From Oscillospiraceae bacterium (GTDB lineage: Bacteria; Bacillota; Clostridia; Oscillospirales; CAG-382): a DNA stretch of 55,817 nt. A program made the position numbers and the translations under genes. The stretch is from the NCBI GenBank assembly GCA_015064485.1, contig SVSD01000008.1:1-55817 (forward strand), in the 5' to 3' direction. Within the stretch, counting starts at the first letter, position 1, and each line of letters begins with the position of its first letter. Shown one piece after another: positions 12,644 through 22,394 of this stretch. Below the pieces are notes generated by a model. It was not told where the DNA came from and made no database searches. It was given only the letters and a program-made list of their open reading frames with translations.

Positions 12644-14203
12644 TCACAACAAAATCGTCATCATATGACAGACAAATACACTTATATAAATAACCGTCGA
12701 TGAGAATACGCCGGAAAAGAAGATTTTTCTTTCGTCACATATAGAAATACATAATATGTTGAAGAAAATCAAAACATCAAAAAGAACAAGAAGCGTTGGG
12801 TTACAGGTAAATTCTGCAAAAGAATAGGGAATGGCTGCAAAGGACGCGGCAAGCTTTTCAAATAAAGCCGTAAGCACTGAAAATACATACCCAAAAGGAA
12901 AAAGAAGCATCCTCGGCAAAAATGCAAATATACCCATAAATACCGCAAGATACATTATCGGAGTAAAGATTACAGCCGGAATATTTGCAAGGGGAGTTAA
13001 AAGATATACTCCGCCGAAGGCATATAAAATGGGAATAAAAACAAACCCCGATGTTACCGTTGCGGTAATTATTGTAAGTTTAAAGTATTGTATTAATTTT
13101 GATGAATTAAAGCTTCTGTCTGCCGTAAAATACAAGCTGTTGCAGACACCGAGCATAGCAAGGAAAGATAGCTGTGTTCCCATATCAAAAACAGCATACG
13201 GATTTGAAAGAATTATTATAAAAAGTGCAACAGCAAGAGCGGCAAAACGGTCGTATTTTCCGGATATAAGCTCTCCCAGCAAAAGTACAGCACACATCAG
13301 AGAGGCTCTCATAACGGATCCCGAAAATCCCGTTATGAAACAAAGGAAGATCAAAAGAAGTAAGGAAAGCACAAACCGAAAAAATCGGTTTACTTTAAAA
13401 AGCTTTAATATAAAAATAAGAAGTCCGGTTACTATCGAAATATGAAGCCCCGAAATACAAAGATACGGCATAAGTCCTGAGGCTGAGAAATTTTGAGTTA
13501 TTTCTTTTGTCAGAAATGCTCTGTTCCCCGTCAAAAGAGCGCTGATATAGGAAAACGGATCTGTGCCGTCGATAATCGGCACTTTGTTTTTCAGATTGTC
13601 GTTTATGTAAAAATAAAAATTGTGTACAAAATTCCGCTTTTCTTTCGGAAGTCTTCCGAGAACCGTAATATTTTCGGTTTCAGCTATAAAATAGCAGCCT
13701 TTTGAATAATAGAAATTTTCATTTCCGTAAAGCGAAAGCTTTTGTATTGTATCATCATTTACCGGATGTATCTCGCCTTCAAAATATATACAATCGTAAA
13801 GATCGCAAAGTTTGTCGGGAAAAGCTGAATTTATAATGGCTTTTCCCATATTTTTACCGCCGTATCCGTAAATATCGGCATAAATGCTTACACTTTTTCC
13901 GTTATATGAAATATCTTTCACTGTTGCGGTAAAAAACTTTTGGTCTTTTATTACATCAAAAGTCTTTGTATTTTTATACTCACAAAAAGTTTTGTAAATT
14001 TCCGGATACAAAAGGGCAAAAATTATAATGAATATAAAAAATGCTTTTCTGTAATGATTCTTTTTTATGCCTGAATATACAAAAACAGGCAATAAAAATA
14101 AAGCAAACAAAGCACAGATAAAGGATAAATTAAAGCCGTTAAAATATGCTGATAAAAGAAAAACGGCGGCGAAAATCACCGCCGGTCGTTTAATTGATGC
14201 CAT
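12644..14203 (-). CDS. comEC: ComEC/Rec2 competence channel, lacking the C-terminal metallo-beta-lactamase domain
   Basis: Inner-membrane channel for DNA uptake in transformation. 519 aa: two N-terminal membrane segments, an OB-fold-like region (about 85-180), then the Competence domain with LLTGNRAFLTKEI, the hallmark CISGLHISI and SGSVMRAS. The frame stops after the last membrane helices, where family members usually continue into an LDVGQGDA metallo-beta-lactamase domain. The stop lies about 40 bp from a dispersed repeat, so loss by rearrangement is possible; short ComEC forms also exist naturally. comEA is not adjacent. Located 14 nt downstream of the zinc-ribbon gene on the same strand. 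Confidence 0.88.
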   Translation of the reverse strand: MASIKRPAVIFAAVFLLSAYFNGFNLSFICALFALFLLPVFVYSGIKKNHYRKAFFIFIIIFALLYPEIYKTFCEYKNTKTFDVIKDQKFFTATVKDISYNGKSVSIYADIYGYGGKNMGKAIINSAFPDKLCDLYDCIYFEGEIHPVNDDTIQKLSLYGNENFYYSKGCYFIAETENITVLGRLPKEKRNFVHNFYFYINDNLKNKVPIIDGTDPFSYISALLTGNRAFLTKEITQNFSASGLMPYLCISGLHISIVTGLLIFILKLFKVNRFFRFVLSLLLLIFLCFITGFSGSVMRASLMCAVLLLGELISGKYDRFAALAVALFIIILSNPYAVFDMGTQLSFLAMLGVCNSLYFTADRSFNSSKLIQYFKLTIITATVTSGFVFIPILYAFGGVYLLTPLANIPAVIFTPIMYLAVFMGIFAFLPRMLLFPFGYVFSVLTALFEKLAASFAAIPYSFAEFTCNPTLLVLFDVLIFFNILCISICDERKIFFSGVFSSTVIYISVFVCHMMTILL

Positions 14204-14217
14204 TTTTCCGATACAAA

Positions 14218-15006
14218 TCAGTTATGCATATAGTATTCGCTGTAATACGAATGTATATCCCATTCATCAAATGCAAGGTTTCCGCAGGTATCGGTAATAT
14301 ACCAGCTGCCTTTCAAAAGGATCGCATAAACAGGCAGAGTTTCGCCGTAATTTGTAAGTGCAAAGCTTTCGGAAGAAGTGTTTTCGTTCGCACAGTATTT
14401 GAAATCAACATTCAAAAGATATGCTTTTGAAATGGAACCTGTTTCTGTTCTGAAATTTTTTAATATGTACTCATCAAGCATTTTTACTGCAGCTTCTTCA
14501 CATTCCATACTGTCTTTTATCTCAAGCGCTACATAAATATCCCCGTCCTTGCAGTTTGAAAGATGCTGACGGCAGAAAACCGAGGCTGTTTTTTCATATC
14601 CTGCTTCAAGAACTTCTGCGGGACTGAAATTATAAAGGCTGCAAAGATAGTCGGAAAGATGTAAAGGAATAAGCTTTGAAAGATCTGAAGAATCAAGCTT
14701 GCCGTTAAGAAAAAGAGTATAAATATCGAGGGCTTCGGAAAGCTCAGATATGTCGGTATTTTCTATTTCCTCGATCGGCGGAATTTCTTCCGGCTGTGTT
14801 TTTGACAAATTCGGAATTACTGCAAAAATTATGATTACCGCAATTGCTGTAATAACAGATAATGCGGTAATAAATATAAGAGCTTTTGAAACTCCCGATC
14901 CTTTTTTATATCTTTTTCCGGTTCTTCCGGCAAAATCCGCTCCGCATTTCGGACATATTTTTTCATTATCGTCCATCGGGTTTGCGCAATGTCTGCAATA
15001 TTTCAT
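14218..15006 (-). CDS. Zinc-ribbon single-pass membrane protein, function unknown
   Basis: 262 aa. N-terminal zinc ribbon CRHC...CPKC (residues about 4-24), a basic stretch, one membrane helix (about residues 40-62, ALIFITALSVITAIAVIIIF) and an extracytoplasmic domain of about 200 residues beginning with an acidic/proline linker. I chose ATG at 15006 because CCAAGGAGAAAA precedes it; the longer frame to 15051 has no ribosome site. Similar architectures are common in Clostridia with no assigned role. Probably co-transcribed with comEC, which follows by 14 nt. Confidence 0.8.
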   Translation of the reverse strand: MKYCRHCANPMDDNEKICPKCGADFAGRTGKRYKKGSGVSKALIFITALSVITAIAVIIIFAVIPNLSKTQPEEIPPIEEIENTDISELSEALDIYTLFLNGKLDSSDLSKLIPLHLSDYLCSLYNFSPAEVLEAGYEKTASVFCRQHLSNCKDGDIYVALEIKDSMECEEAAVKMLDEYILKNFRTETGSISKAYLLNVDFKYCANENTSSESFALTNYGETLPVYAILLKGSWYITDTCGNLAFDEWDIHSYYSEYYMHN

Positions 15007-15118
15007 CTGTATTTTCTCCTTGGCTGACAAATTACCCCAATATAATATCATATTATACTAAAAAAGTCAATAAAATCGGGCTTTTTACAAAAAAGCTATT
15101 CCATTATTCTGCAATATT

Positions 15119-15127
15119 TGCTATAAT
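15119..15127 (+). promoter_or_regulatory. Extended -10 promoter of the methyltransferase gene
   Basis: TG-C-TATAAT, an extended -10 element, with no good -35. Transcription would start near 15134, downstream of the in-frame ATG at 15131, which supports the internal ATG at 15164 as the real start of the next gene. Confidence 0.55.
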
Positions 15128-15163
15128 AAAATGAATAACCATAATCAGCAAGAGGAAAGAAAT

Positions 15164-15718
15164 ATGTACGAACTTTTAGATGTGGCAAAGGCTTTTATAG
15201 AGCCTTGTATAACCCCCGAATCGGTTCTTTGCGATTTTACGATGGGAAACGGACACGATACAGAATATCTTTGCAGAAAAGTACCGAAAGGCAAGGTTTA
15301 TGCTTTTGATATTCAGGCGGGAGCGCTTGAAAACACTAAAAAAAGACTTGATGAAGCAGGACTTACAAATGCTGTCCTTATCCATTCAAGCCATGCGGAT
15401 TGCGAAAAATATGTAAAGGAAAATATAGATGCGGGGATGTTCAATCTCGGCTATCTTCCCGGAAGCGGAAACAAGAGCCTTCATACAATGCGTGAATCGA
15501 CGATGCCCGCAGTAAACTCTGCAATCGGACTTCTCAAAAAAGGCGGAGTTCTTGCAATTTCGGTATACCCCGGACATAAAGAGGGAAGACTTGAGGGCGA
15601 AATGCTTATTGAGGAGCTTTCAAAGCTCGACAAAAAATACTATTGTGTAACTCAGTTAAGACTTATAAATTCTCCCGACGCTCCTTTTGTTATCGCAGTT
15701 GAAAAATACGACAAATGA
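15164..15718 (+). CDS. mnmM: SAM-dependent methyltransferase, YtqB/MnmM family (tRNA U34 modification)
   Basis: 184 aa class I methyltransferase of the family formerly called rRNA methylase (PF06962). SAM motif I is CDFTMGNGHDT; family hallmarks NLGYLPGSGNKSLHT and ISVYPGHKEG are present. Bacillus YtqB was shown to methylate 5-aminomethyluridine at the tRNA wobble position, which is the likely role here. Start ATG 15164 follows AGAGGAAAGAA; the ATG at 15131 would place it upstream of the predicted transcription start. Confidence 0.85.
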   Translation: MYELLDVAKAFIEPCITPESVLCDFTMGNGHDTEYLCRKVPKGKVYAFDIQAGALENTKKRLDEAGLTNAVLIHSSHADCEKYVKENIDAGMFNLGYLPGSGNKSLHTMRESTMPAVNSAIGLLKKGGVLAISVYPGHKEGRLEGEMLIEELSKLDKKYYCVTQLRLINSPDAPFVIAVEKYDK

Positions 15719-15745
15719 TTTTATGTTACCCGAAAGGAAAGTAAA

Positions 15746-17647
15746 ATGAATATAAATCCCAAAAAACAGGCAGAAAAATTCTTAAAGCTTGTACAGAAGC
15801 CGGGAAGATATACCGGCGGAGAGCTTAATGAAACCATAAAAAACAAGGATGAAATAAAAGCAAGATTTGCGTTTTGTTTTCCGGATGCATACGAAATCGG
15901 TATGTCAAATCTCGGAGTAAAGATCCTTTACGGTGCGCTCAATTCCGAAAAAGATATATGGTGCGAACGCACATATACTCCCTGGAAAGACTTCGGGGAT
16001 ATACTTATACGCGAAAATATTCCGCTTTATGCCCATGAAAGCGGAGATGCGCTGAAAAATTTCGACATCATCGGTTTCACACTTCAGTACGAAATGTGCT
16101 ACACAAATGTCCTTTATACACTTGAACTTTCACAGCTTCCCGTGTATGCCAAGGAAAGAACCGACGATATGCCCATAATTATCGGCGGCGGTCCTTGTTC
16201 ATATAATCCTGAACCTATAGCTGACTTTTTCGATTGCTTCAGCATCGGAGAGGGCGAAGAAAGCCTTGTGGAATTTACAAAGAGATATATAAGCTACAAA
16301 GAAGAATGTGAAAAAACGGGAAAGGCATATTCAAAAGCCGAATTTCTTCATATTGCCGCAAAAGAGATAAAGGGAATATATGTACCGTCGCTTTATGAAG
16401 TAAGATATGAGGGAAAAGACGGTACGATCTCGGCTATCGAAAGAAAATTTGACGATATTCCCGAAAAAGTTGAAAGATGTATAATCTCCGATTTTGATTC
16501 GGCATATTTCCCCGAAAAATCGCCGCTTCCCTATATCGAAACGGTGCATGACAGAATAATGCTTGAAGTTGCACGCGGATGTATGCGCGGCTGCAGATTT
16601 TGTCAGGCAGGTATGATATACCGTCCTTTCAGATACAAAAACTTCGAAACCCTTGCAAAGCAGGCGAAAGACCAGTATCTTTCAACGGGCTACGAGGAAA
16701 TGTCGCTTACATCCCTTTCGATCTCCGATTACCCCCATCTTTTACAGCTTGTTGACTGCTTAAAAGAATGGACCGACGAATGTAAAGTCGGACTTTCGCT
16801 TCCCTCTATGCGAATAGATTCCTTCGAAAGCGAAATAATGAAAAAGATAGAGGAATTGAGAAAATCGGGACTTACCTTTGCGCCCGAAGCGGGCACTCAG
16901 CGTATGCGTGATATTATAAACAAAAATCTCACAGAAGAAGAAATTCTCCGTACCTGCGCCTCTGCCTTTAAAAACGGAAGAACCTCGGTAAAGCTTTATT
17001 TTATGCTCGGTCTTCCGGGAGAAACCGACGAGGATATTATCGGAATTCCCCGTCTTGCACAGAAGATAGTTGATGAATACTATAAAAACCCCGATAAACC
17101 CAAGGGAAAATCCTGCGAGGTTACGATTTCAGTATCCTGTTTTGTCCCCAAATGCGATACGCCTTTCCAATGGTGTGCTCAGGATACAAGAGAGGAGCTG
17201 ATAAGAAAGCAAAAGCTTCTCGGTCAGAATATCACAAGCAGAAGAATCCGCTACAACTGGCACGAATCAAAGGTAAGCTTCCTTGAAGCGGTCTTTGCAA
17301 GGGGCGACAGAAGACTTTCAAAAGTTATCGAAAAAGCATATAAAAACGGCGCAATATTTGACGGCTGGGACGAATTTTTCGACTTCGACAGATGGATGGG
17401 GGCGTTTGAGGAAACTAAAGTTTCTCCCCAATTTTATGCCAACAGAAAGTTTGATTTTGACGAAATTCTACCCTGGTCGGTCATCGACTGCGGCGTAACC
17501 GAAGCATTTTTAAAGCGTGAATTTGAAAATGCGATGAAGGAAACAACAACTCCCGATTGCGGAACAAAATGTTCCGGCTGCGGTATTACAAAATACGGTG
17601 TGCCGTTCTGCACAGCAAAGAGAAAGGAGGCTGAAATAAATGACTGA
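15746..17647 (+). CDS. TIGR03960-family radical SAM protein with B12-binding-like domain
   Basis: 633 aa. N-terminal B12-binding-like fold (about 40-210, with IIIGGGPCSYNPEPIADFFD), then the radical SAM domain with the cluster motif CMRGCRFCQ (about residues 279-287), and a cysteine-rich C-terminus CGTKCSGCGITKYG that may hold another metal centre. Start ATG 15746 follows CCCGAAAGGAAAG. Overlaps the DUF2344 gene by 8 nt. In many Clostridia this pair is followed by rne/rplU/rpmA; here a YgiQ-like gene follows instead. Molecular function is not established. Confidence 0.92.
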   Translation: MNINPKKQAEKFLKLVQKPGRYTGGELNETIKNKDEIKARFAFCFPDAYEIGMSNLGVKILYGALNSEKDIWCERTYTPWKDFGDILIRENIPLYAHESGDALKNFDIIGFTLQYEMCYTNVLYTLELSQLPVYAKERTDDMPIIIGGGPCSYNPEPIADFFDCFSIGEGEESLVEFTKRYISYKEECEKTGKAYSKAEFLHIAAKEIKGIYVPSLYEVRYEGKDGTISAIERKFDDIPEKVERCIISDFDSAYFPEKSPLPYIETVHDRIMLEVARGCMRGCRFCQAGMIYRPFRYKNFETLAKQAKDQYLSTGYEEMSLTSLSISDYPHLLQLVDCLKEWTDECKVGLSLPSMRIDSFESEIMKKIEELRKSGLTFAPEAGTQRMRDIINKNLTEEEILRTCASAFKNGRTSVKLYFMLGLPGETDEDIIGIPRLAQKIVDEYYKNPDKPKGKSCEVTISVSCFVPKCDTPFQWCAQDTREELIRKQKLLGQNITSRRIRYNWHESKVSFLEAVFARGDRRLSKVIEKAYKNGAIFDGWDEFFDFDRWMGAFEETKVSPQFYANRKFDFDEILPWSVIDCGVTEAFLKREFENAMKETTTPDCGTKCSGCGITKYGVPFCTAKRKEAEIND

Positions 17648-18269
17648 TTTCCGTATTACTTTTTCGAAAAAAGGACCTCTTGTCTTTATTTCACATCTTG
17701 ATCTTGCACATACTTTCGTAAGAGCTTTTAACCGTGCATCGCTGCCGCTCAAATATTCCTCGGGCTTCAATCCTCATCCGAAGCTTGTTTTTGCCCTTCC
17801 TCTTTCTGTCGGAATGGCGGGTGAAAATGAGATGTGCGATGTAGGACTTTGCTCGGATATGGAGCTTGATGAATTCGAAAAACGCATAAAAGAAGTAATT
17901 CCCGAACATATCGAAATAAAATCGGTAGCTTGCGGAGCAGGTAAATTTAAAAATATCATATCCGCAGAATACGAATATGTTCTTGAAGGCAAAACGGGTA
18001 TATGCGGCAAGATAGAGGATGTTCTTTCAAGGGAAGATATAACAGTTACCAAAAAGACAAAAAGCGGAGAAAAGGATATAAATATCCGCAAACAGATCTT
18101 TGAGTATAATGTAAAAGAGGAAGAGGGAAATACAAAGATATCTCTTTGTGTAGATGCCTCGGCAGAAGGTTATCTCAACCCCGAATATGTTTTGAAAGCA
18201 CTTGAAGCGGAAGGAATTTTGGTTTCATCCGACGCTATCAGCACAAGAACAAGGATAAATTTAAAATGA
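17640..18269 (+). CDS. DUF2344 (TIGR03936) radical-SAM partner protein
   Basis: 209 aa. Opening FRITFSKKGPLVFISHLDL and LKYSSGFNPHPKLVFALPLSVGM are diagnostic for this family, which is almost always encoded with, or fused to, the TIGR03960 radical SAM protein; the 8-nt overlap here fits. Function unknown; RNA modification is a reasonable guess only. It overlaps the downstream radical SAM gene by 4 nt, so all three genes are probably translated together. Confidence 0.9.
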   Translation: MTDFRITFSKKGPLVFISHLDLAHTFVRAFNRASLPLKYSSGFNPHPKLVFALPLSVGMAGENEMCDVGLCSDMELDEFEKRIKEVIPEHIEIKSVACGAGKFKNIISAEYEYVLEGKTGICGKIEDVLSREDITVTKKTKSGEKDINIRKQIFEYNVKEEEGNTKISLCVDASAEGYLNPEYVLKALEAEGILVSSDAISTRTRINLK

Positions 18270-20254
18270 AATATGTAACACTTGCGGAAAAACCGCTTCC
18301 TATGTCAAAAGAGGAGCTTCCCGAAGGAATATATTCTCCCGACTTTGTTTATGTTACGGGAGATGCCTATATCGACCATCCGAGCTTCGGATCTGCTCTT
18401 ATTTCAAGAGTGCTTGAAAGCTATGGCTTTACTGTCGGAATAATTTCTCAGCCCGATTATAAAAAAAGCTATAAAGACGGCTCGGGCGAGGGCGTCTGCG
18501 TTTTCGGAAGACCAAGACTCGGCTTTCTTGTAAGCTCGGGAAATGTGGATTCTATGGTGGCAAACTATACCGCCGCAAAAAAACGCCGTTCGGACGATTA
18601 CTATTCTCCGGGCAAAAAAGCAGGTCTTCGCCCCGACCGTGCGGTTATAGTATATTGCAACAGAATACGCGAAGCATACGGCGATATTCCCATAATTATC
18701 GGCGGACTTGAAGCGTCGCTTCGTCGTTTTGCCCATTATGACTATTGGGACGACAAGGTAAGAAGAAGTATACTTATTGATTCCCGCGCCGATATTATAA
18801 GCTACGGTATGGGGGAGAGAAGTATTCCGGAAATTGCAAAGCTTCTTGATAAAGGCGTTCCCGTACGCAAAATAAGAGATATAAGGGGTACGGTCGTATG
18901 CGTAAAGGATGAAAGCTATAAATCCAAATACAAATGCATCGAAACTTTCGACTATGACACCTTGAAAACAGATAAAAAAGCCTATGCAAAGGCTTTTAAG
19001 ATACAGTATGAAAATCAGGATTTTGTCGGCGGAAAGGCAATAATCGAATTTTACGACGATTGCCGGCTTATTCAAAATCCGCCCTCCGAGCCTTTGTCGG
19101 AAAAGGAGCTTGATGCGGTATACGCCCTTCCTTTTACCCGCACATGGCATCCGAAATATGATGAATTCGGCGGTATTGCCGCCCTTGACGAAGTCGAATT
19201 TTCGGTAACTCATAACCGAGGCTGCTTCGGTGCCTGCGCTTTTTGCGCCATTGCCTATAATCAGGGCAGAAATGTGGTTTCAAGAAGTGCCGAATCGGTT
19301 GTGGCGGAGGCGGAGCTTTTAACAAAGCTTAAGAGATTCAAAGGATATATCCACGATGTCGGCGGTCCGACGGCAAATTTCCGTCACGGACCTTGTAAAG
19401 CTGTGCGTGAAGGCAAAAAAGCGGTCTGTAATAACCGCCGCTGTCTTTCTCCCACCCCCTGCAAAAACCTTATCGCCGACCATACGGAATATGTTGATAT
19501 TCTGCGCCGCGTTTCGGCTCTTCCCAAGATCAAAAAGGTTTTTGTCCGTTCGGGTGTAAGATTTGACTATGTTATGGCTGATAAGGACGGAACATTTTTG
19601 AAAGAGCTTGTAAAAAACCATGTAAGCGGTCAGCTTAAGGTTGCTCCCGAGCATATTTCGCCGAGAGTTCTTGCCCATATGGGAAAACCGAATGTTGAAA
19701 TATACAATGCTTTTTGTAAGAAATATTTTGAAACTACCAAAAAATGCGGCCTTGAACAGTATCTTGTTCCGTATCTTATGTCCTCCCATCCGGGAAGTAC
19801 ATTATCAGATGCTATCGACCTTGCTCTTTATCTTAAGAAGGAAAATATACGCCCCGAACAGGTACAGGATTTTTATCCCACACCGGGCACTGCTTCGACT
19901 GCGATGTATTATTCGGGGATTGATCCTTTCAGCGGAAAGAGCGTATATATCCCGAAGGATTATGAGGAAAAGAGGATGCAAAGGGCTCTTTTGCAGTATA
20001 ACCGCCCTGAAAACAGACCTCTTATCGAAAAGGCGATAAAGCTTTCGGGAAGAGCGGATGCATACGGCCCGCTTCTCGGAAGAAGACCGCAAAGCGGCGC
20101 AAATAATCCGAAAAATCCGAAATCCTCGAAAACAAGACCGGGCGCAAAGCAAAAGAGAAGTTCGGCAAAAAGAATATCCGCCCCCGATTATTCGGGAAAG
20201 ACCGTTTACGGCAAGGGAACATCAAGAACAAGAAAAAACGGCAAAAAAAGATAG
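18266..20254 (+). CDS. YgiQ-family radical SAM protein
   Basis: 662 aa. N-terminal YgiQ domain (FVYVTGDAYIDHPSFG, PIIIGGLEASLRRFAHYDYW), radical SAM cluster motif CFGACAFC (about residues 321-328) and the family segment KVAPEHISPRVLAHMGKP. The last about 60 residues are a low-complexity basic tail rich in Arg, Lys, Ser and Pro, which suggests nucleic-acid contact. The reaction is unknown. Shares ATGA with DUF2344 upstream. Confidence 0.9.
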   Translation: MKYVTLAEKPLPMSKEELPEGIYSPDFVYVTGDAYIDHPSFGSALISRVLESYGFTVGIISQPDYKKSYKDGSGEGVCVFGRPRLGFLVSSGNVDSMVANYTAAKKRRSDDYYSPGKKAGLRPDRAVIVYCNRIREAYGDIPIIIGGLEASLRRFAHYDYWDDKVRRSILIDSRADIISYGMGERSIPEIAKLLDKGVPVRKIRDIRGTVVCVKDESYKSKYKCIETFDYDTLKTDKKAYAKAFKIQYENQDFVGGKAIIEFYDDCRLIQNPPSEPLSEKELDAVYALPFTRTWHPKYDEFGGIAALDEVEFSVTHNRGCFGACAFCAIAYNQGRNVVSRSAESVVAEAELLTKLKRFKGYIHDVGGPTANFRHGPCKAVREGKKAVCNNRRCLSPTPCKNLIADHTEYVDILRRVSALPKIKKVFVRSGVRFDYVMADKDGTFLKELVKNHVSGQLKVAPEHISPRVLAHMGKPNVEIYNAFCKKYFETTKKCGLEQYLVPYLMSSHPGSTLSDAIDLALYLKKENIRPEQVQDFYPTPGTASTAMYYSGIDPFSGKSVYIPKDYEEKRMQRALLQYNRPENRPLIEKAIKLSGRADAYGPLLGRRPQSGANNPKNPKSSKTRPGAKQKRSSAKRISAPDYSGKTVYGKGTSRTRKNGKKR

Positions 20255-20266
20255 GGGAGATGTATT

Positions 20267-21295
20267 ATGAATAAAATCAAAAATACTGTGCTTTTTTTAG
20301 CTTATGCTTTATTAATCGTTCTTTGTGCCGTTACCGTTTCGGATATAGGCGGAATATGGCGCACAATTCCAGTAGCTTTCGCACTTCCCGCTCTTGCGAC
20401 TTTTTTGTATAACAGAAAAACGCTTACTGTAATACTTACATTTTTTGCGGTATTTACGGTTTGTTCTGTGCAAAGCGAAAACATCCTGCAGCCTCTTATT
20501 ACGGCGGCTGTCGCATCCGTATTTGCCTGCCTTGGCATTTATGTAAAAAGGCTTGTTATTACAGCTTGTGTTTGTGACGGAAAACCGAAAAAAGTATTTT
20601 GCCTTACCCTTGCGGCAATAATTTCGATTATTTCGGTCTGCCTTTATTTTTCTTATTTCGGCAACCCGGTTTCCTGCCTTAGCTACAGACAGAATAACAT
20701 AGATTATATCGAGGAAAACTACCCCGAACACGATTTGAGTATTAAAAATACCATCTACGATTATTCTATGAGGAGATATTTCACAAATATCCGTTTTTCC
20801 GACGAATCACCGATGAATGCGCAAATTTCTGTCAAGAACAAAGTAATAATCGACGGGTACCATAACTATTACGAATACAAATATATGTCAGAAAGGGCAC
20901 AAGGTTTATCTTTGATTCTTGCGGAAAGCTTTCCGGAAAATCTTTCGGTTGGTTGCAATACGGTTGAAACCGATATAATTCTTGCACCAAACTGCGAAAA
21001 AACCGAAACATACTCCGAAATGGTATTTGATATCTATCTCGGGACTCAGATTTACGGAGAAGAAGACTTTGCCGTAAAATGTAAAGACTATTTTGAAGCC
21101 GTAAAAGAATCGGAATTTGAATATAAAGCATTAAAATTTTACGGCGGATATGCCGGCGAATTTTATTATGAAATGACAGTACCGTCTGATTTTACCGGCG
21201 ATTTTAACGATGCGGTTCAGCCTTTCAACGAAAAGCATCTTGTAAAAAGGGAAAAAGAAGCCGATTACAGAGAGTTTTGGGACTTCGGAAGATAA
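20267..21295 (+). CDS. Membrane protein of unknown function
   Basis: 342 aa. Four to five hydrophobic helices in the first 140 residues (about 8-28, 30-50, 55-75, 78-98, 118-138) followed by a soluble, acidic domain of about 200 residues, presumably outside the membrane. Start ATG 20267 follows AGGGGAGATG. I do not recognise a family. It probably belongs to the radical-SAM operon (12-nt gap) and converges on parB with only one base between stop codons and no hairpin. Confidence 0.7.
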   Translation: MNKIKNTVLFLAYALLIVLCAVTVSDIGGIWRTIPVAFALPALATFLYNRKTLTVILTFFAVFTVCSVQSENILQPLITAAVASVFACLGIYVKRLVITACVCDGKPKKVFCLTLAAIISIISVCLYFSYFGNPVSCLSYRQNNIDYIEENYPEHDLSIKNTIYDYSMRRYFTNIRFSDESPMNAQISVKNKVIIDGYHNYYEYKYMSERAQGLSLILAESFPENLSVGCNTVETDIILAPNCEKTETYSEMVFDIYLGTQIYGEEDFAVKCKDYFEAVKESEFEYKALKFYGGYAGEFYYEMTVPSDFTGDFNDAVQPFNEKHLVKREKEADYREFWDFGR

Positions 21296-21296
21296 A

Positions 21297-22172
21297 CTAA
21301 AGTTTTTTGCCTTCGTGCTTTAAAACTATAGAAATCTTGACTTCGCTTTCCTCTTCGGTTTTTTCAAAGCTTGCATCGTACCCTGCGTTTTTCAGTATTG
21401 AAAGAGAGCGTTCGATGCTGTTATAAAAAATCGAAAGATCACCGATGAGAAATGTTCTGATTGGTTTTTTCTCCTCCTGATACACAGGTTTTGTATCGGG
21501 AGGAGCTTTTTTTGAGCTTTTTTGAGAGAGCTGTTTTCTTACAATACCGTTGCAGACGACTGTGTCTATATATTCATCCGCTGTTGTGACGCTCATAGAT
21601 TCCGCACCGATTTTCTCCGCAACTTCACTTCTTTTTTCGGGGGGAACTCTCAAAAGCGAGCGGGCGTGTCTTTCGGAAAGACGGTATTTTCTTATTATAT
21701 CTCTTTGTTCCGGATCAAAACGCAAAAGCCGAAGTTTATTGGCAAGAGCCGACTGAGACATCGAAAGACTTTCAGCAAGGGCACTTTGAGTACAATTTGA
21801 ACAGGCAAGAAGAGAATTTATCGCCTCTGCCTCTTCGAAAATATCAAGGTCGCATCGCTGCAGATTTTCGGTCATAGCAATATATGCGCTTTTCTTCTCT
21901 CCCGCTCTTATTATTATACACGGAATTTCCGTATATCCTGCGATCTTTGCGGCACGCAGGCGCCGTTCTCCTGCGACAAGCTCATATTTCCCTTCGTTTA
22001 TCCTTACCGACACAGGCTGGATTATTCCATATCTTGCAATACTGTCGGCAAGGGAGTTTATCGCATCCTCGTCGAAATATTTTCTTGGCTGCATCGGGTT
22101 TGGCAAGATCTTTTCTATCGGCAGTTTCACAAGCCGTTTGTCTTGTTTTGACGGGTTAAAAAACAATGACAT
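21297..22172 (-). CDS. ParB/Noc-family CTPase DNA-binding protein
   Basis: 291 aa. ParB N-terminal CTP-binding domain with LPNPMQPRKYF (box I), LVAGERRLRAAK (the GERR motif) and TENLQRCDLD, then the helix-turn-helix TQSALAESLSMSQSALANKLRLL (about 135-157) and a C-terminal dimerisation region. Such proteins segregate the origin (Spo0J) or block division over the nucleoid (Noc). parA is absent next to it, which favours Noc or a second ParB. Origin-proximal location fits either. I saw no clear parS (TGTTTCACGTGAAACA-like) or Noc-binding site in the window. Ribosome site GGAGGG precedes the start. Confidence 0.88.
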   Translation of the reverse strand: MSLFFNPSKQDKRLVKLPIEKILPNPMQPRKYFDEDAINSLADSIARYGIIQPVSVRINEGKYELVAGERRLRAAKIAGYTEIPCIIIRAGEKKSAYIAMTENLQRCDLDIFEEAEAINSLLACSNCTQSALAESLSMSQSALANKLRLLRFDPEQRDIIRKYRLSERHARSLLRVPPEKRSEVAEKIGAESMSVTTADEYIDTVVCNGIVRKQLSQKSSKKAPPDTKPVYQEEKKPIRTFLIGDLSIFYNSIERSLSILKNAGYDASFEKTEEESEVKISIVLKHEGKKL

Positions 22173-22394
22173 AATATACCCTCCTTTATACTGATATAGA
22201 TTTTATCTCAAAAAAATTCCTTTGTCGCAAAAATACCGCCGTCATAAAAAATAATTACGGAAGTCTTTTTGCCGAAGAAGCAAAATTTCTCTCGCTTTAT
22301 AATATATATATGGGGTTTTTTGAAAAAAATTTTGTCAAGTGTTACAAAAAAGAATTTCGATTTTGGCTAAAAGGTAGAAAATAAAAAATATTCC

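Noticed and set aside
12831-13445. 204-aa plus-strand frame opposite comEC
   Set aside because: Lysine-rich translation without ribosome site, fully antisense to a well-supported membrane protein gene.
18404-19213. 269-aa minus-strand frame opposite the YgiQ gene
   Set aside because: Antisense shadow of a conserved radical SAM gene; no start signal and no recognisable domain.
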